From assembly GCF_009711265.1 (NCBI RefSeq), contig NZ_WMII01000005.1:124001-188000 (forward strand): a DNA stretch of 64,000 nt, given 5' to 3'. Of the stretch, positions 54,165 through 63,678 are shown one piece after another. Both the position numbers and the translations under genes were made by a program. The stretch is from Paracoccus shanxieyensis (GTDB lineage Bacteria; Pseudomonadota; Alphaproteobacteria; Rhodobacterales; Rhodobacteraceae). The notes under the pieces are model-generated. The model worked only from the letters and a program-made list of their open reading frames with translations, made no database searches and was not told the DNA's origin. Positions within the stretch are counted from its first letter, which is position 1. Each line of letters begins with the position of its first letter.

Positions 54165-55334
54165 CTAAAAGGGCAGGCCGACATAGTTCTCGGCCAGATC
54201 GCGGCGCGCGGTTTCCGAGCTTGCCAGATGCGCAAGGCTGGCGCGGCGCATCTGTTCGGCAAAGCTGTCCTCGCCCTCGAAGCGGTGCAGCATGGTGGTC
54301 ATCTGCCACGAAAAACGCATGGCTTTCCAGATACGTTGCAGCGCGCGTTCGGAATAGGCGTCGATGCCGCCGTCGCTGTTTTTCAGCAGCGCCTGCGTCA
54401 GCGCATCATGCAGGTAATACACGTCCGAAACCGCAAGGTTCAGCCCCTTGGCGCCGGTCGGCGGCACGATATGCGCGGCGTCCCCCACAAGAAACAGCCG
54501 TCCCCAGCGCAGCGGTTCGCTGACGAAGCTGCGCAGCGGCGCGATGGATTTCTCGATCGAGGGGCCGGTGACAAGGCGGTCGGCCGCTTCCGAGGGGATG
54601 CGGCGGCGGAACTCGGCCCAGAAGCGGTCGTCGGGCCAGTCCTCGGGCCGGTCGGTCAGCGGCACCTGCACATAATATCGCACCAGCGACTGGTTGCGCA
54701 TCGAGGCCAGAGCAAAGCCATGCGGCGAATTGGCATAGATCAGTTCGTCATGCACCGGGGGCGTGCGCGACAGGATACCCAGCCAGCCGAAGGGATAGAC
54801 ACGTTCAAACTCGCGGCGCTTTTGCTCGGGGATGGTCTGGCGGCTGACGCCGTGAAAGCCGTCGCAGCCCGCGACATAGGCGCAGGTCAGGCGGTGGCGC
54901 TGGCCGTTCAGCGTGTATTCCACCGCGGCCTGCGGCTGGTCCAGATCGTGGATGGTGACATCCTGCACGCCGTGGACGATGCGCGTGCCCATGGCGTCCT
55001 GCGCATCGTAAAGGTCATGCGTCACCTCGGTCTGGCCATAGACCATGACCTGTTTGCCGGTCAGCGCGCGAAAGTCGATATGCACCATCAGATCGGCATC
55101 GGTCAGATAGCAGCCGTCATGGGGCAGCCCTTCGCGGTCCATGCGCGCGGCCACGCCCGCCTCGCGCAGCATCTGCACCGTGCCCCATTCCAGAATGCCC
55201 GCCCGGATGCGCGACAGCACATGATCGCGCGAGGATCTTTCAAGCACGACGGTCGCAACGCCCGCGCGGTTCAGAAGCTGCGACAACAGCAGCCCGGACG
55301 GCCCGCCTCCGATGATGACGACCTGTGTATCCAT
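54165..55334 (-). CDS. pobA: 4-hydroxybenzoate 3-monooxygenase
   Basis: A 389-residue flavoprotein that hydroxylates 4-hydroxybenzoate to protocatechuate with NAD(P)H and O2. It has the FAD motif GGGPSG at 8-13, SRIRAGILEWGTVQML typical of PobA, the DG motif CDGFHGVSR and GDAAHIVPPTGAKGLNLAVSD. Length equals PobA (about 390). GGAGGAGG precedes the ATG. A divergent AraC regulator is 56 bases away. No ring-cleavage genes are in the window. Confidence 0.95.
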   Translation of the reverse strand: MDTQVVIIGGGPSGLLLSQLLNRAGVATVVLERSSRDHVLSRIRAGILEWGTVQMLREAGVAARMDREGLPHDGCYLTDADLMVHIDFRALTGKQVMVYGQTEVTHDLYDAQDAMGTRIVHGVQDVTIHDLDQPQAAVEYTLNGQRHRLTCAYVAGCDGFHGVSRQTIPEQKRREFERVYPFGWLGILSRTPPVHDELIYANSPHGFALASMRNQSLVRYYVQVPLTDRPEDWPDDRFWAEFRRRIPSEAADRLVTGPSIEKSIAPLRSFVSEPLRWGRLFLVGDAAHIVPPTGAKGLNLAVSDVYYLHDALTQALLKNSDGGIDAYSERALQRIWKAMRFSWQMTTMLHRFEGEDSFAEQMRRASLAHLASSETARRDLAENYVGLPF

Positions 55335-55390
55335 GGCTTTGCCTCCTCCTGTGATCCAAAGAGGCATAGCGCCGCCGCGCGGTGCAAGGA

Positions 55391-56278
55391 ATGGACGCGC
55401 GCGGCAAAGACTTGTATCAATCGTGCATGGTGGCATCTGGCAACATTCCGGTTTTCGACCTGTTCGGGGAAACCTCGGACTTTCCGGACGTGGTGCATTG
55501 CGAACGCATCAGGGACCGGGCGCGGCTGCATGACTGGGTGATCGCGCCGCATCGGCATCGCGATCTGGCGCAGATCCTGCTGATGGAACAGGGCGAGGCC
55601 GAGGTCAGTCTGGACGGCAGGCTGCGCGGTCTGCGCGATGGTCAGTTCGTCTATATCCCTGTGCCGGTGGTGCATGGCTTTCGCTTCCGGCAGGGTGCCG
55701 AGGGGATGGTGCTGTCCTTTCCGCGCAATGTGCCTGCCGGGCTGCGCGCCAGCGGCGCGGATCTGGACCGGCGGCTGTCGCGCCCGATCAAGGCTGCGGC
55801 CAATGCGCATCTGACCGGCCTTGGCCGGATGCTGGCGCAGGTCTTTGCCGCTCCGGGCAGTTACCGCGCGCAGATGCTGGTGGCGCTGTCGCATGCCATT
55901 CTGACCACCATCTGCGAGATTGACCGCGCCAGCGATGCCGACAGCACCGATGGCGCATCGCGGCGCATGTCGGAATTTCACGCGCTGGTGCTGCGCCATA
56001 TGGCCGACCGCTGGCGGCCCGGCGATTATGCCGGGGCCATGTCGATCACCCCCGGACATCTGAACCGGCTGTGCGGGCAGGCGGCCGGGCAATCGGCATC
56101 GGCCTATGCCGAGGCGCTGGCGATGACCGAGGCCTGCCGTCTGCTGGCCTTTACGCAACTGCCCGTGGCCGAGGTGGCCTATCGGCTGGGCTTCGACGAT
56201 CCGGCGCATTTCTCGCGCCGGTTCCGCATCGCGCGGGGCGACACGCCATCGGCCTATCGCGCGCGGTTTCACGGCTAG
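55391..56278 (+). CDS. pobR: AraC-family regulator, PobR-like
   Basis: A 295-residue regulator with an N-terminal cupin-like sensor (HDWVIAPHRHRDLAQILLME) and a C-terminal double helix-turn-helix (MSITPGHLNRLC and VAEVAYRLGFDDPAHFSRRF). It is divergent from pobA and matches AraC-type PobR activators. The start is uncertain: ATG 55391 has AAGGA too close; ATG 55427 is an alternative. Confidence 0.85.
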   Translation: MDARGKDLYQSCMVASGNIPVFDLFGETSDFPDVVHCERIRDRARLHDWVIAPHRHRDLAQILLMEQGEAEVSLDGRLRGLRDGQFVYIPVPVVHGFRFRQGAEGMVLSFPRNVPAGLRASGADLDRRLSRPIKAAANAHLTGLGRMLAQVFAAPGSYRAQMLVALSHAILTTICEIDRASDADSTDGASRRMSEFHALVLRHMADRWRPGDYAGAMSITPGHLNRLCGQAAGQSASAYAEALAMTEACRLLAFTQLPVAEVAYRLGFDDPAHFSRRFRIARGDTPSAYRARFHG

Positions 56279-56425
56279 GGCGGTAACGGTCTGGCGCGGC
56301 AGGCAGAATCGCGCCTTGTGCTGCCCGAGTTGGTGGCATGGGCGCTGGTTCTGTTCCGTCGCTGTCGCGATTGTAAGCAAACTGATGCCGCAGGCGGCAG
56401 TTTCGCGGAATCCGCGGCGATTGCG

Positions 56426-56441
56426 CTTCTTGCGCAAGAAG
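56426..56441. promoter_or_regulatory. Perfect 16-bp palindrome upstream of amt
   Basis: CTTCTTGCGCAAGAAG lies 65 bases before the ammonium transporter start. A smaller dyad CGCGG-AAT-CCGCG precedes it (about 56404-56416). A regulator site is plausible; the regulator is unknown. Confidence 0.45.
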
Positions 56442-56506
56442 AAACTTTCTTTCCCGGCGCAGTGTTCCATCATCAGCCCATCATTTTGCCATGATGGGTA
56501 TCTGCA

Positions 56507-57898
56507 ATGAACCTAAGGAAAGCCTGCCTTCCGGCCACGCTTCTGGCCACCTTCCCGATTCTTGCCCATGCACAGGACGCCGCGCCGGTGCTGAGTGCCG
56601 GTGACACCGCCTTTGTTGCCACCTGCGCGCTGATCGTCATGTTGATGATGCTGCCGGGGCTGGGGCTGTTCTATGCCGGCATGACGCGCAGCAAGAACGC
56701 GCTGTCCGTGCTGACACAGATTTTCGCCTCGATCTCGCTGATCTGCGTGCTGTGGATCTTTTTCGGCTATTCGCTGGTCTTTGACGGCGACACCTCGCTG
56801 AATGCGGTGATCGGTGGCACGGCCAAGTTCTTCCTTGCGGGCGTGTCGCAGGACAGCATGGTGGGCACGATCCCGGAATATCTGTATATCCTGTTCATGA
56901 TGATGTTCGCGGCCATCACGCCGCCGATCATCGTGGGTGCCTTTGCCGAGCGGATGAAGTTCCGCGCCGTGCTGGTCTTCATGGCGATCTGGCTGATGAT
57001 CAACTATGTGCCCATGGCGCATATGGCCTGGGGCGGCGGCTGGGTGTTCAATGTCGGCGTGCTGGACTTTGCGGGCGGCAACGTCGTTCACCTGAACGCA
57101 GGCATGGCCGCGCTGGTCTGCGCCTTGGTCGTGGGTCCGCGCAAGGGCTATGGCCAGACGATGATGGCGCCCCACAACATGACGATGACCTATACTGGCG
57201 GCGCGATGCTGTGGGTGGGCTGGCTGGCGTTTTGCGGCGGCTGTGCGCTCGCGGCGAACGGTTTCGCTTCGATGATCATGCTGAACACCATGCTGGGCGG
57301 TGCCGCAGGGGCGCTTGGCTGGATGGTGACCGAGATGATCCACCGCAAGAAGGCCAGCACCTTCGGTCTGGTCTCGGGCGCGATCGCGGGTCTTGTCGCC
57401 ATCACCCCGGCCTGTGGCTTTGTCGGTCCGGCGGGCGCGGTGGCGGTCGGTTTCCTGACCGCCCCGGTCTGCGTCTTTTCCGTCGAGGTGGTCAAGCGCC
57501 GCTTCGGCTATGACGACAGCTTCGACGTGTTCGGCGTGCATGGCGTCGGTGCGGTTGTCGGCGGCGTGCTGACGGTGATCTTTGCCGCGCCGTCGCTGGG
57601 GGGCACGGGCTTTCCCGAAGGTCGCACGATGATGGGCCAGATGGTGCCGCAACTGGCGATCATGGGCTTCAGCATCCTTGTGTCGCTGGTGACCACCTAT
57701 ATCGCGCTGAAAGTCACGGGCGCGCTGGTCGGCCTGCGCGTCGATGCCGAAACCGAGTTCGACGGTCTGGACACCAGCGAACATGGCGAGGTCGGCTATC
57801 GTCTGGGCGACGGCGTCTATGCCGGTGCGCCGGTGCCCCTGCAGACCGAGGGCAAGCCCGTGCTGCAAAGCGCAGGCGTCGCTGCCGTCTCGAAATAA
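56507..57898 (+). CDS. amtB: Ammonium transporter (Amt family)
   Basis: A 463-residue membrane protein with a signal peptide and about eleven helices. Family segments are GLGLFYAGMTRSKNALS, the pore region MAHMAWGGGWVF and VVHLNAGMAALV with conserved pore His, and GVHGVGAVVGG. It exports no enzyme activity; it conducts ammonium across the inner membrane. No glnK is adjacent, which is unusual for amtB. A strong terminator follows. Confidence 0.94.
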   Translation: MNLRKACLPATLLATFPILAHAQDAAPVLSAGDTAFVATCALIVMLMMLPGLGLFYAGMTRSKNALSVLTQIFASISLICVLWIFFGYSLVFDGDTSLNAVIGGTAKFFLAGVSQDSMVGTIPEYLYILFMMMFAAITPPIIVGAFAERMKFRAVLVFMAIWLMINYVPMAHMAWGGGWVFNVGVLDFAGGNVVHLNAGMAALVCALVVGPRKGYGQTMMAPHNMTMTYTGGAMLWVGWLAFCGGCALAANGFASMIMLNTMLGGAAGALGWMVTEMIHRKKASTFGLVSGAIAGLVAITPACGFVGPAGAVAVGFLTAPVCVFSVEVVKRRFGYDDSFDVFGVHGVGAVVGGVLTVIFAAPSLGGTGFPEGRTMMGQMVPQLAIMGFSILVSLVTTYIALKVTGALVGLRVDAETEFDGLDTSEHGEVGYRLGDGVYAGAPVPLQTEGKPVLQSAGVAAVSK

Positions 57899-57920
57899 CC
57901 TGCCGGGCAGGATGCCATGG

Positions 57921-57948
57921 ACCGGGTGCCGCAAGGCGCCCGGTTTTT
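57921..57948 (+). terminator. Rho-independent terminator of amt
   Basis: CCGGGTGCC-GCAA-GGCGCCCGG (one G-T pair) followed by TTTTT, 23 bases after the amt stop. Its T run touches the stop codon of the convergent regulator gene. Confidence 0.9.
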
Positions 57949-58580
57949 CATTTGCTTTGCGGATAGGTGATGATCGACAGGTATTTCGCCGGAAGCTGGA
58001 TCAGGTCCACCGGACCATGCGGCGCGTCGGCATCAAACAGCAGCGTATCGCCCGGCTCCAGCCGATAGACCTGTTCGCCGTGGCGATAGCCGACGGTGCC
58101 TTCCAGCATATACAGCATCTCGATCCCTTCGTGCTGGAAGGTCGGGAAGCGGTCGCTTTCGGTGGACAGCACGATCAGATAGGGCTCGACCACCACGCCC
58201 GAGCTATTCGAGCCGATATGGCCCAGCAGGTGGTATTGATGCCCGGCCCGCGTCCCGGCGCGTGGAGTTTCGACGCCTTCGCCGGATTTGACATGCATGG
58301 CCCCGCGCGGTTCGGCATAGCCGTCGAACAATTGCACCAGCGGCACGCGCAGCGCATTGGCCAGCGCCTGCAGCGTGCTGAGCGAGGGCGAGATGACGCC
58401 GTTTTCGATCTTGGACAGCATGCCGATGGAAATGCCGGTCTGCTGGGCCAGATCCGACCCGGTCATGCGCTGGCGCTTGCGCAGATCGCGCACGACGCGG
58501 CCAATGGCGACTTCAAGATTGCGTTCGGGCGTGTCGCGCAGCGCATGCGGGTTCTGGATCAGCTTCTCGGATTCGGACAT
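57948..58580 (-). CDS. XRE-family regulator with C-terminal cupin
   Basis: A 210-residue protein with helix-turn-helix at about 25-82 (MTGSDLAQQTGISIGMLSKIENG) and a cupin at about 120-205 (HEGIEMLYMLEGTVGYRHGEQVYRLEPGD). Such regulators often control amino-acid or polyamine uptake and catabolism. The downstream AGCS transporter on the same strand starts at 60204, upstream of this gene, so it could be its target. Confidence 0.9.
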   Translation of the reverse strand: MSESEKLIQNPHALRDTPERNLEVAIGRVVRDLRKRQRMTGSDLAQQTGISIGMLSKIENGVISPSLSTLQALANALRVPLVQLFDGYAEPRGAMHVKSGEGVETPRAGTRAGHQYHLLGHIGSNSSGVVVEPYLIVLSTESDRFPTFQHEGIEMLYMLEGTVGYRHGEQVYRLEPGDTLLFDADAPHGPVDLIQLPAKYLSIITYPQSK

Positions 58581-58696
58581 GCGGTCTGGCGGGCCTTTTT
58601 TTCTTGTGGGGAAAGTCCAGAATGCGCGCTGGCCGGGGCGAATACAAGCCTTGCTTGCGCGACACGTCCCGCGCCCGGCGGCTGGGGTGAACGGAA

Positions 58697-58723
58697 CATC
58701 CCGGCAGGGGGGCTGCCGGGATG
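58697..58723 (-). terminator. Hairpin terminator after the AGCS transporter
   Basis: A perfect 10-bp stem (CATCCCGGCA at 58697-58706, TGCCGGGATG at 58714-58723) with a 7-base loop starts 9 bases after the transporter stop. The downstream sequence is only weakly T-rich. Confidence 0.75.
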
Positions 58724-58731
58724 TCGTTGTC

Positions 58732-60204
58732 TCAGCGATGGACCGAGCGTTCGGACCGCTTCCAGTCCTCCCATCCCGGCTGGCCCTGCATGAAGGCCTC
58801 GATCTGGTCGCGGTTCGCTTCCAGCCGGGGATCGTGGCGCAGATAGTGGCGGGTCTCGCGCGCGATCAGGCCCGACAGGATCAACAGGCCGATCAGGTTC
58901 GGAATGGCCATCAGCCCGTTCATCACGTCCGAGAAGTTCCACACCACGCCCAGCTGCACCGTGCAGCCGAAATAGACCACCAGCGCGAACAGGATGCGGA
59001 AGGGCATGACGCCGCCGCGCCCGACCAGCCGTTCGATATTGCGCTCGCCGTAATAGGCCCAGCCAAGGATCGTGGAATAGGCAAACAGCACCAGCCCCAC
59101 GGTGACGATCCAGTGGCCCCATTGGCCGGGCAGCCCATGCGTGAAGGCCTGACCCGTCATGATCGCCGCCGAGATCTGTTCGCCCGTCGCCGGGTCTGTC
59201 TCTTGCCAGACGCCGGTGGTGACGATGACCAGCCCGGTGCAGGTCACGACGATGATGGTGTCGATAAAGGTCTGCGTCATCGACACCAGCCCCTGCCGCA
59301 CCGGATGCGTCGTCTGCGCCGAGGCCGCGGCGATGGCCGCCGAGCCCATGCCGGATTCGTTCGAGAAGATGCCGCGCGCCACGCCGTATTGCACCGCGAT
59401 CATGATGGTCGAGCCCAGAAAGCCCCCGACAGCCGACGTGCCGGTGAACGCCTGCCCGAAGATCTGGCCAAAGGCCGCAGGCACGTCGGCGATATTGACG
59501 ATCAGGATATACAGCGCGCCCAGCACATAGAACAGGATCATCGCCGGCACGAAGCCCGCCGTGACCTTGCCGATGGATTTGATGCCGCCGACCAGCACCA
59601 GCAGCGTCATCGCCGCCAGCACCGCCCCCGTCGCCCATGTCGGCACGGCAAAGCTGCGTTCGAGGTTCGAGGCGATGGAATTGCCCTGCGTCATATTGCC
59701 GATGCCGAAGCAGGCGCAGACGGCGAAGACCGAAAAGGTCAGCGCCAGCACCTTGCCGAAGCCGCCGGGGATGCCGCGTTCAAGGTAATATTGCGGGCCG
59801 CCGGATTTCTCGCCTGCGGTGTCGGTGGTGCGGAAGCGCACGCCCAGAAACGCCTCGGAATATTTCGAGGCCATGCCCAGCAGCGCGGTCATCCACATCC
59901 AGAACAGCGCGCCGGGGCCGCCGATGCCGATGGCGGTTGCCACGCCGACGATATTGCCGGTGCCGACGGTCGCGGCCATGGCCGTGGTCAGCGCCTGAAA
60001 CTGCGAGATGTCGCCTTCCGCACCGTCATCCTGCCGCTTGATCAGCCCCAGCCGCAGCGCCGCGCCCAGCCGCAGGAACTGGATGCCGCCCAGCCGGATC
60101 GTCAGATAAATGCCCGTGCCCAGCAGCAGGGGGATCAGCAGAAACGGCCCCCATACGATCCCGCCGATGGTGCCCAACAGCTCTTCCAGACCGCTCAAAT
60201 CCAT
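58732..60204 (-). CDS. Sodium:alanine (AGCS family) symporter
   Basis: A 490-residue membrane protein with about ten to eleven helices. It has family signatures ALTTAMAATVGTGNIVGVATAI, GMASKYSEAFLGVRFR and ARGIFSNESGMGSAAIAAASA. It takes up alanine or glycine with sodium. A possible promoter on the minus strand is TTGACA near 60264 followed about 17 bases on by AGACAT. It is divergent from the fatty-acid transporter. Confidence 0.93.
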   Translation of the reverse strand: MDLSGLEELLGTIGGIVWGPFLLIPLLLGTGIYLTIRLGGIQFLRLGAALRLGLIKRQDDGAEGDISQFQALTTAMAATVGTGNIVGVATAIGIGGPGALFWMWMTALLGMASKYSEAFLGVRFRTTDTAGEKSGGPQYYLERGIPGGFGKVLALTFSVFAVCACFGIGNMTQGNSIASNLERSFAVPTWATGAVLAAMTLLVLVGGIKSIGKVTAGFVPAMILFYVLGALYILIVNIADVPAAFGQIFGQAFTGTSAVGGFLGSTIMIAVQYGVARGIFSNESGMGSAAIAAASAQTTHPVRQGLVSMTQTFIDTIIVVTCTGLVIVTTGVWQETDPATGEQISAAIMTGQAFTHGLPGQWGHWIVTVGLVLFAYSTILGWAYYGERNIERLVGRGGVMPFRILFALVVYFGCTVQLGVVWNFSDVMNGLMAIPNLIGLLILSGLIARETRHYLRHDPRLEANRDQIEAFMQGQPGWEDWKRSERSVHR

Positions 60205-60399
60205 TTTTCCTCCGCAGAAATGTCGATTTTTGGGGATATGTCTGCGAGCCTGACCTTGTTTGTCAACCTTTCAGGGCGGCGGGTGCGGGGCCAGTGCCGG
60301 GCAGGTGCGCGCGCGGCCAGCCTGCGCGGTCTGGTCGATTTGCGGTTGAATCCCCGGCCAGCGCCCTCACACTTGGCCGCAACCGCGTGAGGAGGAAAC

Positions 60400-61707
60400 A
60401 TGCTGAACGTCATATCCCGGCCCCTGGTCCGGCTGGTCGACCGCTGGTTGCCCGACCCCTATATCTTCGTCGTCATCCTGACCCTTGTCGTCATGGTCGC
60501 AGCCATGGGCATCGAGGGACATTCGCCCATGGCCGTGGTCGGGATGTGGGGGACCGGGTTCTGGGAGCTTTTGTCCTTTGCCATGCAGATGCTGCTGGTG
60601 CTGGTCACCGGCTACATGATGGCATCGACCCCGCTGGTGCGGCGCATTCTGGAGCGGCTGGCCGATCTGGCCCGCACGCCCGGCGCGGCGATCCTGCTGG
60701 TCAGTTTTGTGTCGCTGACGGCAAGCTGGATCAACTGGGGCTTCGGTCTGGTGGTCGGCGCGCTGTTTGCCAAGGCGCTGGCCCGCAAGGTGCGGGTGGA
60801 TTACCGGCTGCTGGTCGCCTCGGCCTATTCGGGGTTCATCGTCTGGCATGGCGGTCTGGCAGGCTCGGTCCCGCTGGCGATTGCCACGGCCGGGCACCCG
60901 TTCGAGGGCGTGATCGGCGTCATCCCGACCGACCGCACGATCTTTGCCGCCTATAACCTGTTCATCGTCATCGCGCTGTTCATCGCCGTGCCGCTGGTCA
61001 ACCGCATGATGATGCCGCGGCCCGGCGAAGAGGTGTTCGTCGATCCCGAAAAGCTGGCCGAGCCCGAACTGACCGACACCGCCGCCACCACCCCGGCCGA
61101 GCGGATGGAAAACAGCCGCGTTCTCAGCTGGCTGATCGGTGCTGCGGGACTGGCCTATCTGTTTCAGTATTTCGCCAATTCCGGCACGCTGACGCTGAAT
61201 GTGGTGAATTTCCTGTTTCTGATCGTCGCCATCGTGCTGCACGGCACGCCGCGCCGCTTGCTGGCCAGCCTGAACGAAGGCGTCAAGGGCGGCGCGGGCA
61301 TCGTGATCCAGTTCCCGTTCTATGCCGGGATCATGGCAATCATGCTGAATTCCGGTCTGGCCGAGACGATCTCGATCTGGCTGACCTCGTTTGCCACCCC
61401 GGACACCTTCGCCTTCTGGACCTTCATGAGCGCGGGGCTGGTCAATTTCTTCGTGCCCTCGGGCGGCGGGCAATGGGCGATTCAGGCCCCGGTCATCCTG
61501 CCCGCCGCCGAGGCGCTGGGGGTCGATGCCGCCCGTGCCGCCATGGCGGTCGCGTGGGGCGACAGCTGGACGAACATGGTGCAGCCGTTCTGGGCGCTGC
61601 CGATCCTTGGGATCGCGGGCCTGAAGGCGCGGGATATCATGGGGTTCTGCACGCTGCATCTGGTGCTGTCGGGCATCATCATCTCGATCGGGCTGACGTT
61701 CATCTAA
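60400..61707 (+). CDS. Short-chain fatty acid transporter (AtoE family)
   Basis: A 435-residue membrane protein with about twelve helices of the AtoE/short-chain fatty acid uptake family (LPDPYIFVVILTLVVM, SLTASWINWGFGLVVGALFAK, FFVPSGGGQWAIQAPVILPAA). GAGGAGG precedes the ATG. Acetoacetate or butyrate uptake would fit with the crotonyl-CoA and glyoxylate routes in this window, but the genes are not adjacent. Confidence 0.92.
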   Translation: MLNVISRPLVRLVDRWLPDPYIFVVILTLVVMVAAMGIEGHSPMAVVGMWGTGFWELLSFAMQMLLVLVTGYMMASTPLVRRILERLADLARTPGAAILLVSFVSLTASWINWGFGLVVGALFAKALARKVRVDYRLLVASAYSGFIVWHGGLAGSVPLAIATAGHPFEGVIGVIPTDRTIFAAYNLFIVIALFIAVPLVNRMMMPRPGEEVFVDPEKLAEPELTDTAATTPAERMENSRVLSWLIGAAGLAYLFQYFANSGTLTLNVVNFLFLIVAIVLHGTPRRLLASLNEGVKGGAGIVIQFPFYAGIMAIMLNSGLAETISIWLTSFATPDTFAFWTFMSAGLVNFFVPSGGGQWAIQAPVILPAAEALGVDAARAAMAVAWGDSWTNMVQPFWALPILGIAGLKARDIMGFCTLHLVLSGIIISIGLTFI

Positions 61708-61780
61708 GGCGTGCCAGCCGCGAGGAATGTGGAAATGGGCGGATCGTCTCCGCCCATTTCGCTTTGGTCGAACGCCTTAG
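61704..61780. terminator. Symmetrical bidirectional terminator with stop codons in the outer arms
   Basis: An inner perfect 12-bp stem (GAAATGGGCGGA at 61732-61743, its complement at 61749-61760, 5-base loop) is nested in an outer 9-bp repeat CTAAGGCGT (61704-61712) and ACGCCTTAG (61772-61780). The TAA stops of both convergent genes lie in the outer arms. Confidence 0.85.
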
Positions 61781-63441
61781 GAAAGCTGGCGCTTTTCGGC
61801 CATCAGGCCCTTCAGGATCGCCCAGCACGCGCCCAGAAGCACCAGCGTGAAGGGCAGCCCGGTCGAAACGGCCATGGCCTGCAAGGCCGCCAGCCCGCCC
61901 CCCAGCAGCAGCGCGATGGCCACAAGCCCTTCGAGGCTGCACCAGAAGACGCGCTGCGCCACCGGCGCATGGATCTTGCCGCCTGCGGCAATCGTGTCGA
62001 TCACCAGCGAGCCGGAATCCGACGAGGTGACGAAGAACACGATGACCAGAACGATGCCGATGAAGCTGGAAATCGCGGTCAGCGGCAGTTGCGACAGCAT
62101 CTGGAACAGTTGCAGCTCCAGCGCCGCGTCGGTGACGCCGGTGAAACCGGCCAGCGTCTCGGTAATCGCGGTGCCGCCGAAGGCCGTCATCCACAGGACC
62201 GAGATCAGCGAGGGCACGATCAGCACGGCCATCAGGAATTGCCGCACCGTCCGGCCGCGCGAGACGCGGGCGATGAACATGCCGACAAACGGTGACCAGC
62301 TGATCCACCACGCCCAATAGAACGCCGTCCAGCCTTGGCGGAAGTTGTCGTCGTCGCGGCCAAAGGGGTTCGACAGCGGCACGATATGCGTGGCATATGC
62401 GCCCAGATTGCCGAAGAACCCGCTGAGGATCTGCCAGGTCGGCCCGGTGAAGATCACGAACAGCAGCAGCAGGACAGCCAGGATCATGTTGATCTCGGAC
62501 AGGCGCTTGACGCCTTTTTCCACGCCCAGCACGACCGAGGCCATGGCAATGCCGGTGATGACCACGATCAGGATGATCTTGGCGGTCATCGCCGTGCTCC
62601 AGCCGAACAGGAAGTGGAACCCTGCCGAGGCCTGCTCGGCGCCGATCCCCAGCGAGGTGGCCAGCCCGAACAGCGTCGCCATCACCGCCAGCACGTCGAC
62701 GACGTGACCCGGCCAGCCCCACACCCGGTCGCCCAGAATGGGATAGAAGACCGAGCGCAGCGTGAGCGGCAGACCCTTGTTATAGGCGAACAGTGCCAGC
62801 GCCAGCGCCACCACCGCATAGATCGCCCAAGGATGCAGGCCCCAGTGAAAGATCGTGGCGGCCATCGCCAGACGCCGCGCGCCCATATCGTCGCCAGCCG
62901 CCCCGTCCAATGGCGCCCAATCCGTGCGCACGCCGTTTTCGACCACCGGCCCGCCCAGTGCGGCGGTGAAATGGCCCAAGGGCTCGCTGACGCCATAGAA
63001 CATCAGGCCGATGCCCATTCCGGCGGCAAACAGCATCGAAAACCAGCCGGTCAGGCTGAAATCCGGCGTGGCCTCGGGGCCGCCCAGACGGACCGAGCCC
63101 AGCGGCGACAGGATCAGGCCAAGGCACAGCAGCACGAAGATGTTGCCCGCAATCAGGAAGAACCAGTCGAAATTGCCGGTGACCACATCGCGCAACCCGC
63201 TGAAGAACGGCCCCAGCGCCGAGGGAAACAGCAGCGTCGCCGCGGTAAAGATCACCACGGCGATGCCCGAGATCATGAAGACGGGATTGTGGATGTCGAA
63301 GGCGACGGGTTTCACGCCCTCGATATTGTCCTGACCGACTTCGTAATCCGTCTGGATGATCTGCGTGGGGCCTTCGGGCGGCGGCAGGGCCTCGATGCCC
63401 GGATCGGCGGCGTTGGTGTCTGATGTGCTTGTCTGTGACAT
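61777..63441 (-). CDS. BCCT-family betaine/choline/carnitine transporter
   Basis: A 554-residue membrane protein with twelve helices. Family marks are FAAGMGIGLMFYGVSEPLGHF, the Trp-rich FHWGLHPWAIYAVVALALALF and WTAFYWAWWISWSPFVGMFIARVSRGRT. A cytosolic N-terminal extension (about 55 residues) is acidic. The start at 63441 has AAAGGGA close upstream; an ATG five codons earlier lacks a ribosome site. It imports compatible solutes by sodium or proton symport. Confidence 0.94.
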   Translation of the reverse strand: MSQTSTSDTNAADPGIEALPPPEGPTQIIQTDYEVGQDNIEGVKPVAFDIHNPVFMISGIAVVIFTAATLLFPSALGPFFSGLRDVVTGNFDWFFLIAGNIFVLLCLGLILSPLGSVRLGGPEATPDFSLTGWFSMLFAAGMGIGLMFYGVSEPLGHFTAALGGPVVENGVRTDWAPLDGAAGDDMGARRLAMAATIFHWGLHPWAIYAVVALALALFAYNKGLPLTLRSVFYPILGDRVWGWPGHVVDVLAVMATLFGLATSLGIGAEQASAGFHFLFGWSTAMTAKIILIVVITGIAMASVVLGVEKGVKRLSEINMILAVLLLLFVIFTGPTWQILSGFFGNLGAYATHIVPLSNPFGRDDDNFRQGWTAFYWAWWISWSPFVGMFIARVSRGRTVRQFLMAVLIVPSLISVLWMTAFGGTAITETLAGFTGVTDAALELQLFQMLSQLPLTAISSFIGIVLVIVFFVTSSDSGSLVIDTIAAGGKIHAPVAQRVFWCSLEGLVAIALLLGGGLAALQAMAVSTGLPFTLVLLGACWAILKGLMAEKRQLS

Positions 63442-63624
63442 GCGTCCCTTTCTCATGAGTTTGATCGGGCGCCGAATGCTTCGACTCGGCGCAGTCGCGC
63501 CTGAACACAAGGGTTTCACGATTTCTTTACGAATGCCATCCGCAGCCAGCGAATAGGCGCGACATCGCGGCAGGATTGCCAGCATGGGGCCGGATAACGG
63601 GAACGCGGCGGCGGCCATGGCGAA

Positions 63625-63652
63625 GGGGCCGGCCCATAAGAAGGCCGGCCCC
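63625..63652 (-). terminator. Hairpin terminator after the MFS gene
   Basis: A perfect 10-bp stem GGGGCCGGCC (63625-63634) and GGCCGGCCCC (63643-63652) with an 8-base loop, 26 bases after the MFS stop. No T run. Confidence 0.7.
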
Positions 63653-63678
63653 GGTTTCAGGTCGGTTCGGCTGTCAGG

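Noticed and set aside
56328..56350. Possible sigma-54 promoter (TGGCAT then CTGG) before amt
   Set aside because: The -12 element lacks the required GC dinucleotide at proper spacing.
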